Shown: positions 26,217 to 36,029 of the stretch, in pieces
Layout: each line of letters starts with the position of its first letter
How positions within the stretch are numbered: position 1 is the stretch's first letter
DNA from: Halobacteria archaeon HArc-gm2
GTDB taxonomy: Archaea > Halobacteriota > Halobacteria > Halobacteriales > Haloarculaceae
NCBI GenBank assembly: GCA_025517465.1
Contig: JAOPKE010000003.1
Span: forward strand, 62,001-126,000
Length of the DNA: 64,000 nucleotides
Direction of reading: 5' to 3'
The notes under the pieces: generated by a model
Seen by the model: only the letters and a program-made list of their open reading frames with translations
Told to the model about the DNA's origin: nothing
The model's database searches: none
Position numbers and translations under genes: made by a program

Positions 26217-29200
26217 ATGGGACCATCGGGCTCGGCGCCGGACGTCACGCGGGAGGACGCCCTCGGCGTCTTTTCGGGACTGGCTGAGCCACACACGCCG
26301 CTCACGACCGGGGACGTCGCCAGCACGCTGGAGTGTAGCGAACAGGCCGCGGAACGACGGCTGCGGGCGCTCGCCGACGACGGCGCCGTTCGGACGCGAC
26401 AGGTCGGCGACGGCCTGCGGGTGTGGTGGCAGCCGGCCGACGCGGACCTGACCACCAGTCACCGGTCGACGCTGGCGGAGTTCGGCGCGTTCGTGCGCGC
26501 TGTCGATGAGTACGCCATCTTCACGCTCGGGGCGGACGGGACCGTCGCCAGCTGGAACGACGGCGCCGAACGGATCAAGGGGTACGCGGCCGCCGAAATC
26601 GTCGGCGAGCACTTCTCGACGTTCTACACGGACGAGGACGTCGCGGCGGGCGTCCCCGAGGCCAACCTCGAAACCGCGGCCGAACGAGGACGGGTCGAGG
26701 ACGAGGGGTGGCGCGTCCGTGCGGACGGGACGCGGTTCTGGGCGGACGTCGTCGTCACGGCCATCCGCGACGACGAGGGGGACCTCGTCGGCTTCACGAA
26801 GGTCACCCGTGACAAGACTGAACAGCGAGAGTACGAACAGCAACTGCGCCGGGAACGCGACCTGACCGAACAGATCCTGGAGACGGTCCCGCTGAGTATC
26901 TCCCTGGTGGAAGCCGACGGCCAGTTCGTCCGGGCCAACGAGCAGACGCTTGACCGGGTGGGACTCGACGAAGACGAGCTGATGGACGCGAACGTCAACG
27001 CGTGGGACCTGTACGACGCCGACGGGGACCCGATACCGGTCGCCGAGCGACCGTGGGAGCGGGCGCTCGCGGCCGGGGAACCGGTCACCGGGTTCGAGTG
27101 TCAGATCGACCTGTCGACGCTCGGACGGCGGTGGCTCTCGGTCAACGCCGCACCGCTCGGCGACGGGGAAGACGCGGGCGACGACCGGGTCGTGGTCACC
27201 GTCGAGGACGTGACCGACCAGAAGGAACGCGAACGACAGCTGCGGCGCGAGCGCGACCAGACCGCGCAGCTGTTGCGGACCGTCCCGGTCGGCATCGCCG
27301 TCCAGAACGCCGACCGCGAGACGCTGCGAGCCAACGAACACGTCCAGGCGGAGATGGGACTCTCGGAGCAGGAGTTCCGCGAACAGCCGGTCGACGAGGG
27401 AGAGTGGCAGATATACGACGTCGACGGCGACCCGCTCGGCCCCGAGGAGACGCCGTCGGCGCGTGCCATCGAACAGGAGGCGCCGGTGTTCGACGAGGAA
27501 ATCGTCATGGAGTCGCCCGACGGCGAACGGACCCACTATCGGATAAACGCCGCGCCGCTGTTCGACGACGACGGGGCGGTCGAACGGGTCGTCCTCGCCG
27601 GCGAGGACATCACCGAGCTGAAACTGCAGCAGCGACAGCTCGAGCGCCAGAAGTCGGAGCTGGAGACCGAGCTCGGCGAAATCTTCGAGCGAATCTCGGA
27701 CGCGTTCTACGCCCTCGACGACGAGTGGCGGTTCACGCACGTCAACGAGCGAGCCGCCGAGATCGTCGGCCACGCGCCCGACGAGTTGCTCGGGCAGGTC
27801 GCCTGGGACCAGATCCCGGGCGGCCGGGACGGCGCGTTGGGTGAGCGGTTCCGGACGGCGATGGACACCCAGGAGCCGATCACCTTCGAGGAGTACGTCC
27901 CCGTCTCCGACGTGTGGCTGGAGTTCAACGTCTATCCGTCGGAGTCGGGGCTCTCGACGTACTTCCGGGACGTCACCGAGCGCAAGGAGCGCGAACGGGA
28001 ACTCGAACGGACCGAGCGCCGCTACCGCGCACTCGTCGAGAACTTTCCGAACGGGGCGGTCGCGCTCGTTGACGAGGACCTGTACTACCAGACCGTCGGC
28101 GGGAGCCCGACCGACGTCGCCGACCGGACCGTCGAGGAGGTGGAAGGAGGATACGTCGGCGACGTCCTGCCCGACGAACTGGCCGACGAACTCGTTCCGC
28201 ACTACGAGGCCGCCATCCGCGGTGAACGCGGCGAGTTCGAGGCCGACGTCGGCGAGCGCATCTTCCAGTTCCGGGTCGTCCCCGTCCGCGACGCCGCGGG
28301 CGACATCTTCGCCGCGCTGGGCATGTCCCAGGACGTCACCGACCAGAAGCGACGGGAACGGGAACTGACGAAGTACGAAACCATCGTCGAGACGGTCAAC
28401 GACGGTATCTACGTGAAAGACGACGACGGCTACTTCACGATGGTCAACGACGCCTACGCGGAGCTGACGGGGTACGACCGCGAGGAACTCGTCGGCGCCC
28501 ACTCCTCGCTCGTGGTCGACGAGGCGGCCATCGAACAGTCACGCGCACTGGAAGCGGAGATGGAACGTGGTGACAACCCGACGATGGAGGCGACAATCCA
28601 GACGGCCGGCGACGAAGCGGTCCCGGCGGAGGCGACGTTCACCACGTTCGAGACGGGCGACGGCGAGCGGAATCACGTCGGCGTCGTCCGGGACATCTCC
28701 GAGCGCCTGGCACAGCGGCGCCGGCTCGAAGAGTCCGAACGCCGGCACCGCACCCTCGTGGAGAACTTCCCGGACGGCGCCGTGGGCCTGTTCGACGAAG
28801 ACCTGGAGTACACCGCCGTCGGGGGCCAGTTGCTCGACGCGGCGGGAGTCGGCAAAGAAGACCGAGTCGGGAGCACTGTCTCGGACGTGTATCCGGACGA
28901 CCTCGTCGAGACCATCGAACCGCACTTCGAGTCAGCCCTCGACGGCGAGTCGAACACCTTCGAGGCCGAGCTCCACGACCGTCACCTGCTGGCGCACACG
29001 CTCCCCGTCACGAACGCCGACGACGAGGTGTTCGCCGGGATGCTGGTAGTCCAGGACGTCACCGAACAGGTCGAGCGCGAGCAGCGCCTCGAAGAACTCG
29101 TCGACCGGCTGGAGGCGTCCAACGAGCGCCTCGAACAGTTCGCCTACGCCGCCTCCCACGACCTCCAGGAGCCGTTGCGGATGGTGTCGAGCTACCTCCG

Positions 29201-29861
29201 GCTGATCGAGCAGCGCTACGCCGACGAACTCGACGACGACGGCCGGGAGTTCATCGACTACGCCGTCGACGGCGCCGACCGGATGCGCGACATGATCGAA
29301 GGATTGCTCCAGTACTCCCGGGTCGACACGCGCGGCGACCCGTTCGGTCCGGTCGACCTGAACGCGGTCCTCGCCGACGTTCGCGACGACCTGCAGGTGC
29401 GCATCGACGAGACCGACGCCGACATCGACGCCGAGGACTTGCCCGTCGTCGAGGGCGACAGGGGACAGTTGCGCCAGGTGTTCCAGAACCTGCTGGACAA
29501 CGCCATCGAGTACAGCGGCGACGACCCGCCCGAGATAACCGTGAGCGCCCAGCGGCGGGGCGACTGGTGGGAGATTTCGGTCACCGACCAGGGGATCGGC
29601 ATCGACCCTGCCGACGCCGACCGGGTCTTCGAAGTGTTCCAGCGCCTCCACGCCCCCGACGACCACGCTGGGACGGGCATCGGGCTGGCGCTGGTCGAGC
29701 GAATCATCGAGCGCCACGGCGTCCACGCGCGCGAAGTGCGCGTGGGCTCGGCAGACGAGCAGAGCGAGTCCGTCGGTGGCGACATCTGGGTCGCCTCCGA
29801 ACCCGGCGAGGGGGCGACGTTCACGTTCACCCTCCCGGCCGCAGGTGAGCGCGATGAGTGA
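26217..29861 (+). CDS. multi-PAS sensor histidine kinase
   Basis: This 1214-residue cytoplasmic-looking kinase has no clear membrane helix. Order: an HTH-like N-terminal segment (residues 1-75, [20 protein letters not shown]), seven PAS domains (about 91-199, 217-335, 349-466, 485-590, 599-708, 718-831 and 838-951), a HisKA domain with phospho-acceptor His981 in SHDLQEPLR, and an HATPase domain with N box NLLDNAIEY (about 1092) and [11 protein letters not shown]5 and PAS7 are alike ([11 protein letters not shown] and [11 protein letters not shown]), showing duplication. About 19 extra residues interrupt the ATPase after ERHG. ATG 26217 avoids the long unlikely leader. It overlaps the response regulator by 8 bases. 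Confidence 0.85.
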   Translation: MGPSGSAPDVTREDALGVFSGLAEPHTPLTTGDVASTLECSEQAAERRLRALADDGAVRTRQVGDGLRVWWQPADADLTTSHRSTLAEFGAFVRAVDEYAIFTLGADGTVASWNDGAERIKGYAAAEIVGEHFSTFYTDEDVAAGVPEANLETAAERGRVEDEGWRVRADGTRFWADVVVTAIRDDEGDLVGFTKVTRDKTEQREYEQQLRRERDLTEQILETVPLSISLVEADGQFVRANEQTLDRVGLDEDELMDANVNAWDLYDADGDPIPVAERPWERALAAGEPVTGFECQIDLSTLGRRWLSVNAAPLGDGEDAGDDRVVVTVEDVTDQKERERQLRRERDQTAQLLRTVPVGIAVQNADRETLRANEHVQAEMGLSEQEFREQPVDEGEWQIYDVDGDPLGPEETPSARAIEQEAPVFDEEIVMESPDGERTHYRINAAPLFDDDGAVERVVLAGEDITELKLQQRQLERQKSELETELGEIFERISDAFYALDDEWRFTHVNERAAEIVGHAPDELLGQVAWDQIPGGRDGALGERFRTAMDTQEPITFEEYVPVSDVWLEFNVYPSESGLSTYFRDVTERKERERELERTERRYRALVENFPNGAVALVDEDLYYQTVGGSPTDVADRTVEEVEGGYVGDVLPDELADELVPHYEAAIRGERGEFEADVGERIFQFRVVPVRDAAGDIFAALGMSQDVTDQKRRERELTKYETIVETVNDGIYVKDDDGYFTMVNDAYAELTGYDREELVGAHSSLVVDEAAIEQSRALEAEMERGDNPTMEATIQTAGDEAVPAEATFTTFETGDGERNHVGVVRDISERLAQRRRLEESERRHRTLVENFPDGAVGLFDEDLEYTAVGGQLLDAAGVGKEDRVGSTVSDVYPDDLVETIEPHFESALDGESNTFEAELHDRHLLAHTLPVTNADDEVFAGMLVVQDVTEQVEREQRLEELVDRLEASNERLEQFAYAASHDLQEPLRMVSSYLRLIEQRYADELDDDGREFIDYAVDGADRMRDMIEGLLQYSRVDTRGDPFGPVDLNAVLADVRDDLQVRIDETDADIDAEDLPVVEGDRGQLRQVFQNLLDNAIEYSGDDPPEITVSAQRRGDWWEISVTDQGIGIDPADADRVFEVFQRLHAPDDHAGTGIGLALVERIIERHGVHAREVRVGSADEQSESVGGDIWVASEPGEGATFTFTLPAAGERDE

Positions 29862-30309
29862 CGGACGCGCGGCGAGCGGTCCGGCAGACATCCTGCTCGT
29901 CGAGGACAACCCCGGCGACGTTCGTCTCACGCAGGAGGCCCTCGACGCCGGTCGCTTCCACAACACGCTCCACGTCGTGACCGACGGCGTCGACGCGCTG
30001 GACTTTCTCAACCGGCGCGGCGACTACGCCGACGCGCCCCGGCCCGACGTCGTCCTCCTCGACCTGAACCTCCCGCGGATGGACGGCGACGAGGTGCTCG
30101 CGGCGATTCGCGACGACGAGGACCTCCGGTCACTCCCCGTCGTCGTCCTGACGAGTTCGCAGGCCGACGAGGACGTCCGGCGGTCCTACGAACTGCAGGC
30201 CAACGCCTACCTGAGCAAGCCGGTCGACCCCGACGAGTTCGTCGACGTGATGCGGTCGTTCCAGGAGTTCTGGCTCTCCGTGGTTCGGCTCCCCGGGAAC
30301 GGGGACTAG
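29854..30309 (+). CDS. single-domain response regulator (Rcp1-like)
   Basis: This 151-residue receiver protein is the likely partner of the kinase it overlaps by 8 bases. The acidic pocket is [15 protein letters not shown], the phospho-acceptor Asp is in [17 protein letters not shown], the Thr/Ser switch is in [12 protein letters not shown], and the Lys is in [12 protein letters not shown]. There is no output domain, as in the Rcp1 proteins of phytochromes and many haloarchaeal response regulators, so signalling probably continues by protein contacts or phosphotransfer. Confidence 0.88.
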   Translation: MSDGRAASGPADILLVEDNPGDVRLTQEALDAGRFHNTLHVVTDGVDALDFLNRRGDYADAPRPDVVLLDLNLPRMDGDEVLAAIRDDEDLRSLPVVVLTSSQADEDVRRSYELQANAYLSKPVDPDEFVDVMRSFQEFWLSVVRLPGNGD

Positions 30310-30318
30310 CCCACGCGG

Positions 30319-30358
30319 CCGCCGAACGGCGGCACCTGGGACGACCGCCGAACGGCGG
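30319..30358. terminator. tandem GC hairpins after the kinase-regulator pair
   Basis: Two identical 14-base hairpins, CCGCCG-AA-CGGCGG, lie at 30319-30332 and 30345-30358, 26 bases apart, just after the response regulator stop codon and about 60 bases before the next gene. They could end or pause transcription, although no T-run follows. They may also be a short tandem duplication. Confidence 0.35.
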
Positions 30359-30421
30359 CGCGGTGGACGGGCGCCGAGCGGAGGGTTGATTCGACGTGAC
30401 CCGTTTGTCTCTCGTAGCCAG

Positions 30422-31450
30422 ATGGACCTCTCTATCGTCGACATCGCGCCCGTCCGAAGCGGAGAGACGGCGACGGACGCCTACGAGGACACCGTCGAAC
30501 TCGCGCAGGCGGCCGAGCGCCTGGGTTACTCGCGGTTCTGGGTGGCCGAACACCACGGCGTCTCGGACGCGATCGCGAGCGCGACGCCCGAGGTACTGAT
30601 CGCCCACCTCGCGGCGAAGACCGACGACATCCGCGTCGGGTCGGGGACGGTGCTCCTGAACCACTACAGTCCGTTCAAAGTGGCCGAGACGTTCGCCTCG
30701 CTCGACGCGCTCGCGCCCGGCCGGGTCGACCTCGGCCTGGGGCGGGCGACGGGGATGCCCGCCGTGGACCGAGCGCTGGCCGGAGGGCGGTCCCCTCGTA
30801 CTGCCGGCGACGACCACGCCGAGAAGATCGAGGAGGCGGCGCGACACGTCTACGACGCCTACCCCGACGACCACCCCTACGCCGACATCCGGATCCCGCG
30901 GTCGGCCGACGACGTCCCCGAGGTGTGGGTGCTCGGCTCAAGCCCGTCGAGTGCGAAGATCGCCGCCGACCTCGGCCTCCCCTATGCCTTCGCCGCGTTC
31001 ATCCGACCGACCGTCGCCGCGACGGCCCTCGACACCTACCGCGAGCGCTTCCAGCCCTCCGAGTTCGACGAGGGCCTGGACGAACCCCACAGCATGCTCG
31101 CGGCCAACGTCGCCTGCGCCGAGACCGACCACGAGGCCGCGCGCCTCCGAGCCTCCTCCGAAGCGGCCTACCAGCGCATGGCCCGCGGCGCGTTCGGCCC
31201 GCCCCCGACCGTCGAGGAAGCCGTCGACGAGATCGGCGGCGTCCCGGAGCCGACGCCGACCTCGCTGGCACCGAGCGAGTGGCCCCGCGCCATCTCCGGC
31301 AGCCCCGAGACCGTCGGGACGCTGCTGGCGGAGATGACCGCCCAGGTCGGTGCCGACGAGGTGGTCGTCCAGAACCTGATCGAGGACCCCGAGGCCCGGA
31401 TCCGCTCGCACGAACTCATCGCCGAGGGGGTCGGGATCGACGGTCGGTGA
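30422..31450 (+). CDS. LLM-class flavin-dependent oxidoreductase
   Basis: A luciferase-like monooxygenase of 342 residues, related to the MsnO8-type group. The N-terminal core is AERLGYSRFWVAEHHGVSD, followed by GSGTVLLNHYSPFKVAETFASLD and RVDLGLGRATG, which line the flavin site; WVLGSSPSSAKIAADLGLPYAFA is the conserved central segment. It uses reduced FMN or coenzyme F420; which one cannot be told here. The start is ATG 30422, since the upstream 12 residues are not family-like. No substrate-specific neighbours are present. Confidence 0.82.
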   Translation: MDLSIVDIAPVRSGETATDAYEDTVELAQAAERLGYSRFWVAEHHGVSDAIASATPEVLIAHLAAKTDDIRVGSGTVLLNHYSPFKVAETFASLDALAPGRVDLGLGRATGMPAVDRALAGGRSPRTAGDDHAEKIEEAARHVYDAYPDDHPYADIRIPRSADDVPEVWVLGSSPSSAKIAADLGLPYAFAAFIRPTVAATALDTYRERFQPSEFDEGLDEPHSMLAANVACAETDHEAARLRASSEAAYQRMARGAFGPPPTVEEAVDEIGGVPEPTPTSLAPSEWPRAISGSPETVGTLLAEMTAQVGADEVVVQNLIEDPEARIRSHELIAEGVGIDGR

Positions 31451-31486
31451 GAAGGCGACTTTGTTCCCTCGAACGACAGGATAGGC

Positions 31487-31747
31487 ATGGGTATCGAACG
31501 GCGATTGGCACGCGCCACCGCGACCCTGCTGCTGGGCTGTGCGGGGGCCGCGGCCGTCGTCAGCGTCGGCGTCGTCGGGTTGATACTCGTCGACGGACTC
31601 ACGGGGTTCAGACTGATGGCCGCTCTGGCGGCGTTCGAGGTCGCCGTGGTCGCCGGCATCTCCGGCTATGTGCTCCGGAAAGCCGTCGCCGGCCAGCTGC
31701 TCGCCCTCGACTCGCGGGCCGACCCGGTCTATAGAGGCGGGCAGTGA
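31487..31747 (+). CDS. small two-helix membrane protein
   Basis: An 86-residue protein with two strongly hydrophobic segments (about residues 11-36 and 41-65), a basic N-terminus (MGIERRLARATA) and a short hydrophilic tail. I recognise no named family; similar small membrane proteins are common in haloarchaea. It starts 36 bases after the flavin oxidoreductase, so it may be co-transcribed. Confidence 0.5.
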   Translation: MGIERRLARATATLLLGCAGAAAVVSVGVVGLILVDGLTGFRLMAALAAFEVAVVAGISGYVLRKAVAGQLLALDSRADPVYRGGQ

Positions 31748-31815
31748 GGCCACGACAGGGACACAGGAACTAAATATTGCCACCGAATAGTAGCAATCGT
31801 AACGAGGGTCCGATC

Positions 31816-32364
31816 GTGTCCACTATCCAGGATCTCCCGTCCGAGAACATCACCAGCGAGGATACCCATCCCTCCATCATTCGTCCCGAAGAGGAACGGG
31901 AGATCGACGAATCGGCTGAGCCGGAACCGACGTTCATCTACGTCGGTGAATACGCCGGCAAAGCAGCGTACTTCAGTCCGCTTCGACAGTCCGTCGTGCT
32001 GGGCGAGGTCCGTCGAGGCGAGTTCACCGAAGACGGGTATCTACCGGCGCCTGATGCAGAGCGCCTCGAGGACCACCTCCGGAACTTCATCACTACCGCC
32101 AGGGACGAAGACGTCGAGTTCTCACTCTCGAAGCAGGCAGCTGCCCTGTTGTATGGCGACCTGCTCGCCGAGAGCGAGTGGCTCCCGGAGAAGCAGGCCA
32201 AGGTCTACCTGCTACGGTCCGTGTTCGGGATCGATCGCCAGCGCACGGCGACAGTACTGGGTATCGCACCGAGCACCGTGGATTCGCACCTCCGTGCCGT
32301 AACGCCGAAAGTGAACGCCGCGAAAGACCTCACGACTGCTCTTCAGGACTTGCGGAATCTATAG
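31816..32364 (+). CDS. HTH protein of an accessory pair
   Basis: This 182-residue protein ends in a LuxR/sigma-region-4-like helix-turn-helix: KQAKVYLLRSVFGIDRQRTA then TVLGIAPSTVDSHLRAV. The N-terminal half is acidic and has a short beta-rich segment (FIYVGEYAGKAAYFSPLRQSVVLGEV). GTG at 31816 is the chosen start; TTG at 31777 is possible. It precedes a metallopeptidase gene by 49 bases on the same strand, and codon use is less GC-biased than in the surrounding genes. It probably binds DNA and may be regulated by the peptidase, as in ImmR-ImmA pairs, though its fold differs from ImmR. Confidence 0.55.
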   Translation: MSTIQDLPSENITSEDTHPSIIRPEEEREIDESAEPEPTFIYVGEYAGKAAYFSPLRQSVVLGEVRRGEFTEDGYLPAPDAERLEDHLRNFITTARDEDVEFSLSKQAAALLYGDLLAESEWLPEKQAKVYLLRSVFGIDRQRTATVLGIAPSTVDSHLRAVTPKVNAAKDLTTALQDLRNL

Positions 32365-32413
32365 CGTTAAGTTCAACTAACCCCTCTGTGAAAAATATCC
32401 ACGATCAATCGCG

Positions 32414-33262
32414 ATGTCGTCCGGTGACGACCGTGTATATTCCACGGACAAATTCGAACCGACAGCTATCGAGACGATAGACGGAGGCTTCGAGCGACTG
32501 GGGGGCCGAAATACGCCATTCACGCTTCGGGAAGCTTCGCCAGAGGCAGCGGAACTGAAACGACGCGCAGCAGCGATTCACAGCGAACGGCCTCGGCAAG
32601 AGCGGCGTCGCGACGAACTGAGACACGAACCGATTACACTCGATCTCGAGACGTGGCGGGAAAACGTGGACGAATTCGATGTTCCCGGCGTCGATACGAT
32701 TCCAGCGGCCCTCCGACAGCGACGAGCGGATGCCGCTGCCGAAATTGCCCAGTCGCTGTTCGACATAGGGACTATCGAGCGAGGAGTCGAATTCGCGGAT
32801 AGTTCCGTCCATGGCCGCTACTTCAGGGGCGACGGTCCAGTCGAGGTAGGGACTTCAGCCGACGACTTTCCCGGATGGCAGATGGGCGTAACGCTGGCCC
32901 ACGAAATCGGTCATGGCGTCGACGACCACATCGAGGTGAAGACCGGGTATGCTTCCGCACGCGGAGACCTGTTCGAGAATGAGAGACAGCTTAGCGAGGC
33001 GACCAGACTATCCGAACGGCTCCGTGGTCCGATGGCCCAGAGTGATATTCCCGGCGTGACGGACTATCGAAGGCATCCGACCGAAAAGGCAGCCGACACG
33101 TTCGCAGCGATGCTTATCGAACCGGAGCGGTCCCGGGAGTTAGCGCCCAGCGTCACCACACGATTCCAGTCGTACTTCGCACAATTTTTCGAGCGGTTTG
33201 ACGATCGAGTCGAAGCACTCGACGCGGCCTGGATGAATCGGGAACACCGGGGTTCGTTCTAG
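32414..33262 (+). CDS. HExxH zinc metallopeptidase, ImmA/IrrE-like
   Basis: This 282-residue protein has a zincin active site: His163-Glu164-x2-His167 in LAHEIGHGVDDH, with a likely third ligand Glu224 in HPTEKAADTFAAML, the spacing and Ala/Phe pattern seen in ImmA/IrrE-type peptidases. The N-terminal 120 residues are charged and helical with no recognised domain. There is no signal peptide, so it should act in the cytoplasm. An AT-rich TATA-like box at about 32388-32397 may give it its own promoter. With the HTH gene before it, a cleavage-controlled regulator is plausible. Lower GC suggests transfer. Confidence 0.55.
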   Translation: MSSGDDRVYSTDKFEPTAIETIDGGFERLGGRNTPFTLREASPEAAELKRRAAAIHSERPRQERRRDELRHEPITLDLETWRENVDEFDVPGVDTIPAALRQRRADAAAEIAQSLFDIGTIERGVEFADSSVHGRYFRGDGPVEVGTSADDFPGWQMGVTLAHEIGHGVDDHIEVKTGYASARGDLFENERQLSEATRLSERLRGPMAQSDIPGVTDYRRHPTEKAADTFAAMLIEPERSRELAPSVTTRFQSYFAQFFERFDDRVEALDAAWMNREHRGSF

Positions 33263-33350
33263 CGTCGGTTACCGACCGCGATGGGAATTTTTCTGGAACA
33301 CGCACCGATAATACGGCGGGATAGCCGTGGGATGGGAAACAGAGAATCGC

Positions 33351-34121
33351 TCACACCGCCTCGACGCGCTCGAAGAGGTACGTCCCGGCGGCGACCATCA
33401 CGACCGACGAGAACAGGAGCGCGCCCAGATCCACGACGAGCGGGTACGTCGACGTCCCGACCAGCACCGCTCGCAACCCGTCGACGCCGTAGGTCAGGGG
33501 ATTGAGGAGCGCGAGGAACTGGACCGGGCCGGGGAGGCTCGAAATCGGGTAGATCGCGCCCGAGAGGAAAAAGAGCGGGAAGATGACGAACTGGACGACG
33601 AGGTTGAACCCCTCGCTGTCGCTGAACTGGGAGGCCAGGGCGACGCCGAACCCGACGAACGTCACCGCGATCAGGAGGAGGAAGACGAGCGCCAGCGGGA
33701 GCGACAGGAGACTCACGGGCCGGAACCCCAGCGGGATGGAGAGCAGGAGGATCAGAATCGCCTGGACGAGCGCCGTCGTGGACCCGCCGGCGATGCGGCC
33801 CAGGACGATGGAGGTGCGGCTGATCGGGGCGACGAGGATCTCCTTGAGGAAGCCGACCTCCTGGTCCGAGAGGATGGAGAGGCCGGCGAAAGAGGCCCCG
33901 AACAGCATCGTGAACCCGATCATCCCCGGAACCAGGAACTGGAGGTAGTCGACGCCCTCGGGGAGGCCGGGGATCGCCGCGCCGCTGAAGCCGAACGCCA
34001 GGAAGACGAGGAAGAGCAGCGGCATCGCGATGGAGCCGATGATTCGCGAGGGCGCCCGGAGGAATCGCGTGACGTCGCGGCGCCAGAGCGCGTAGACGCC
34101 GAGCGGGTCGACGAGGTTCAT
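33351..34121 (-). CDS. ABC-2 type drug exporter permease
   Basis: This 256-residue membrane protein has six hydrophobic segments and the ABC-2 signature around LSILSDQEVGFLKEILVAPISR, typical of DrrB/NodJ-type exporters. The start is ATG at 34119-34121, overlapping the stop of the ATPase gene by ATGA; the longer frame lies inside that gene. With the ATPase it should pump a hydrophobic compound out. Transcription starts upstream of the ATPase at a probable TetR operator, so the pair is likely inducible by its substrate. Confidence 0.82.
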   Translation of the reverse strand: MNLVDPLGVYALWRRDVTRFLRAPSRIIGSIAMPLLFLVFLAFGFSGAAIPGLPEGVDYLQFLVPGMIGFTMLFGASFAGLSILSDQEVGFLKEILVAPISRTSIVLGRIAGGSTTALVQAILILLLSIPLGFRPVSLLSLPLALVFLLLIAVTFVGFGVALASQFSDSEGFNLVVQFVIFPLFFLSGAIYPISSLPGPVQFLALLNPLTYGVDGLRAVLVGTSTYPLVVDLGALLFSSVVMVAAGTYLFERVEAV

Positions 34122-35101
34122 CTCTCGGCCTCCGTCGCAACCGGGCGTTCGGCGTCGCCGGTCTCGCGCTCCTCGATGGTCGCGCCGGTGAGCGAGAGGA
34201 ACACCGTCTCCAGGTTCGGCCGGCGGAGGTCGACCGACGTGATGGTGACGCCGGCGTCGTCGGCCAGGCGGACCAGGTCGGCGATGCGCGCCTCGCCGCG
34301 TTCGACCGTGACGGTGACGCCCTCGTCGGTCCTGGTGTACTCGGTGACCCACGACTGTTCGTCGAGCCGGTCGGTGAGGGCCCCAGTCGACCCCTCGACG
34401 GCGAGCGTCACGACGTCGCCGCCGAGCGACGCCGTGAGGGCGGCCGGGGTGTCGATGGCGGCTATCTCGCCGTCGTCGACGACCGCGACGCGGTCGCAGA
34501 GGTGTTCGGCCTCCTCGATGTAGTGGGTGGTCAGCACGATGGTCACCCCGGCCTCCCGGTTCATCCGCTGGATGTACTCCCAGGTGTCCCGGCGTGTCCG
34601 CGCGTCCAGCCCGACCGTCGGCTCGTCGAGGAAGAGCACCGCGGGCTCGTGGAGGAGGCCGCGGCCGATCTCCAGGCGGCGCTTCATCCCGCCCGAATAG
34701 GTCCCGACGGGGTCGTCGCGTTCGTCGGCGAGTCCGACGAGGTCGAGTATCTCGTCGATCCGCTCTGTCCGCTCGCGGCGGTCCATCCCGTACAGCCGTG
34801 CGTGGAACGCCAGATTCTCCGCACCGGTCAGTTCCTCGTCGAGCGCCGGCTCCTGGAAGACGATGCCGAGGCTGTCGCGGACGGCGGCCGTCTCCGATTC
34901 GACGTCGTGGCCGTCGACCGTCGCGGTCCCGGCGGTCGGCCGCAGGAGCGTGACGAGCACGTTGATGAGCGTCGACTTGCCGGCCCCGTTCGGCCCGAGC
35001 AGGCCGAATATCTCCCCGTCGTCGACGGTGAACGAGAGGTCGTCTACCGCCGTCACGTCGCCGAACGTCCGGGTCAGTCCGTCGACGGAGATGGCTACCA
35101 T
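34118..35101 (-). CDS. DrrA-like ABC exporter ATPase
   Basis: The 327-residue ATPase drives the ABC-2 permease that follows. Walker A is LLGPNGAGKSTLINVL, signature YSGGMKRRLEIGRGL, Walker B VLFLDEPTVGLDART and switch ITIVLTTH-like VTIVLTTHYIEEAEH. The C-terminal extension of about 90 residues matches the daunorubicin-resistance DrrA group. The palindrome TACTGAC-N6-GTCAGTA lies 16 bases before the ATG and overlaps the TATA element, so it is probably repressed by the TetR protein encoded 3.8 kb away. Confidence 0.85.
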   Translation of the reverse strand: MVAISVDGLTRTFGDVTAVDDLSFTVDDGEIFGLLGPNGAGKSTLINVLVTLLRPTAGTATVDGHDVESETAAVRDSLGIVFQEPALDEELTGAENLAFHARLYGMDRRERTERIDEILDLVGLADERDDPVGTYSGGMKRRLEIGRGLLHEPAVLFLDEPTVGLDARTRRDTWEYIQRMNREAGVTIVLTTHYIEEAEHLCDRVAVVDDGEIAAIDTPAALTASLGGDVVTLAVEGSTGALTDRLDEQSWVTEYTRTDEGVTVTVERGEARIADLVRLADDAGVTITSVDLRRPNLETVFLSLTGATIEERETGDAERPVATEAER

Positions 35102-35117
35102 GGGATCGACCGGTCGT

Positions 35118-35137
35118 TACTGACTAATCGGTCAGTA
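35118..35137 (-). promoter_or_regulatory. TetR-type operator at the DrrAB-like exporter
   Basis: A perfect 7-base inverted repeat, TACTGAC and GTCAGTA, separated by 6 bases, lies 16 bases before the exporter ATPase start and overlaps its TATA-like sequence (TATACT on the minus strand). The same core, TGACTAA-N3-GTCAGTA, occurs before the MATE leader ORF at 39092, and a weaker copy occurs before the TetR gene. The sharing makes TetR control likely. Confidence 0.6.
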
Positions 35138-35285
35138 TAGTCGTGGGGACCTCTCATCGCGGGGTCGTTCGTGGTCAAGGCTACGCAGACGTTCCGTCGG
35201 CACTCACCTGAATCTTACCATTCAATTAGCTGTCAACCGGCACCACCACTTATACCACCCGAGCAACGATGGTGGGTAGAATCCC

Positions 35286-36029
35286 GTGCCAGCGATCCAG
35301 ATAGACGACCTCACCAGGGCGTACGGAGACGTGACCGCGGTCGAGGAGCTCTCGCTCACTGTCGCCGAGGGGGAACTGTTCGGTCTCCTCGGGCCGAACG
35401 GAGCGGGCAAGACCACGACGATGGAAGTGCTCACCGGCCAGATAGCGCCCGACAGCGGGCAGGTCGCGGTACTCGGCGTCGACCCGGTCGCGGAACCCAC
35501 GGCGGTCCGCGAACTCGTCGGCGTCCTCCCCGAGAAGGAGTCGCCGCCGAGTTTCATGACGCCGCGGGAGTACTTCGACTTCGTCGGGTCGGTCCGTGGA
35601 CTCGACGACGAGACGGTGGACGAGCGGACCGACACCTGGGCCGAGCGCCTGGGCTTCGCCGAGAAGCTCGACACCATGGCGACGGACCTCTCCCGGGGCC
35701 AGCAACAGAAGGTGATGATCGCCGGGGCGTTCTTCCACGAGCCCGCGGTCGTGTTCATCGACGAGCCGCTGGCCAACCTCGACCCCATCGTCCAGGAGCG
35801 GGTCAAGCGCTTCCTGCGAGAGTATCGCGAGGCCGGCAACACCGTCGTCATCACGACCCACGACGTGGACGTGGCCGCCGAACTGTGTTCCCGCGTCGGC
35901 GTCGTCCACGGCGGCGGCCTCGTCGCAGACGTACGCCCGTCCGAGCTCCCGGCCGACGAGACGCTGCTGGACGTGTTCCTCGACCGCGTCGACGCGACCG
36001 TCGAGCGGGGTGTCGCCGCGGATGACTGA
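35286..36029 (+). CDS. ABC transporter ATPase
   Basis: A 247-residue ATPase: Walker A LLGPNGAGKTTTMEVL, signature DLSRGQQQKVMIAGAF, Walker B VVFIDEPLANLDP and switch VVITTHDVD. It pairs with the large permease that follows (overlap 8 bases) as an ABC-2 type system. GTG at 35286 is preceded by an AT-rich ACTTATACC box near 35248. No operator like that of the adjacent exporter is seen, so it is regulated separately. The substrate is unknown; these two-gene units are common in haloarchaea. Confidence 0.82.
   Translation: MPAIQIDDLTRAYGDVTAVEELSLTVAEGELFGLLGPNGAGKTTTMEVLTGQIAPDSGQVAVLGVDPVAEPTAVRELVGVLPEKESPPSFMTPREYFDFVGSVRGLDDETVDERTDTWAERLGFAEKLDTMATDLSRGQQQKVMIAGAFFHEPAVVFIDEPLANLDPIVQERVKRFLREYREAGNTVVITTHDVDVAAELCSRVGVVHGGGLVADVRPSELPADETLLDVFLDRVDATVERGVAADD

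Noticed and set aside
26049-28502. 817-codon minus-strand open frame across the histidine kinase gene
   Set aside because: It mirrors the GC-rich codons of the kinase, shows no domain, and the plus-strand product has complete PAS, HisKA and HATPase motifs.
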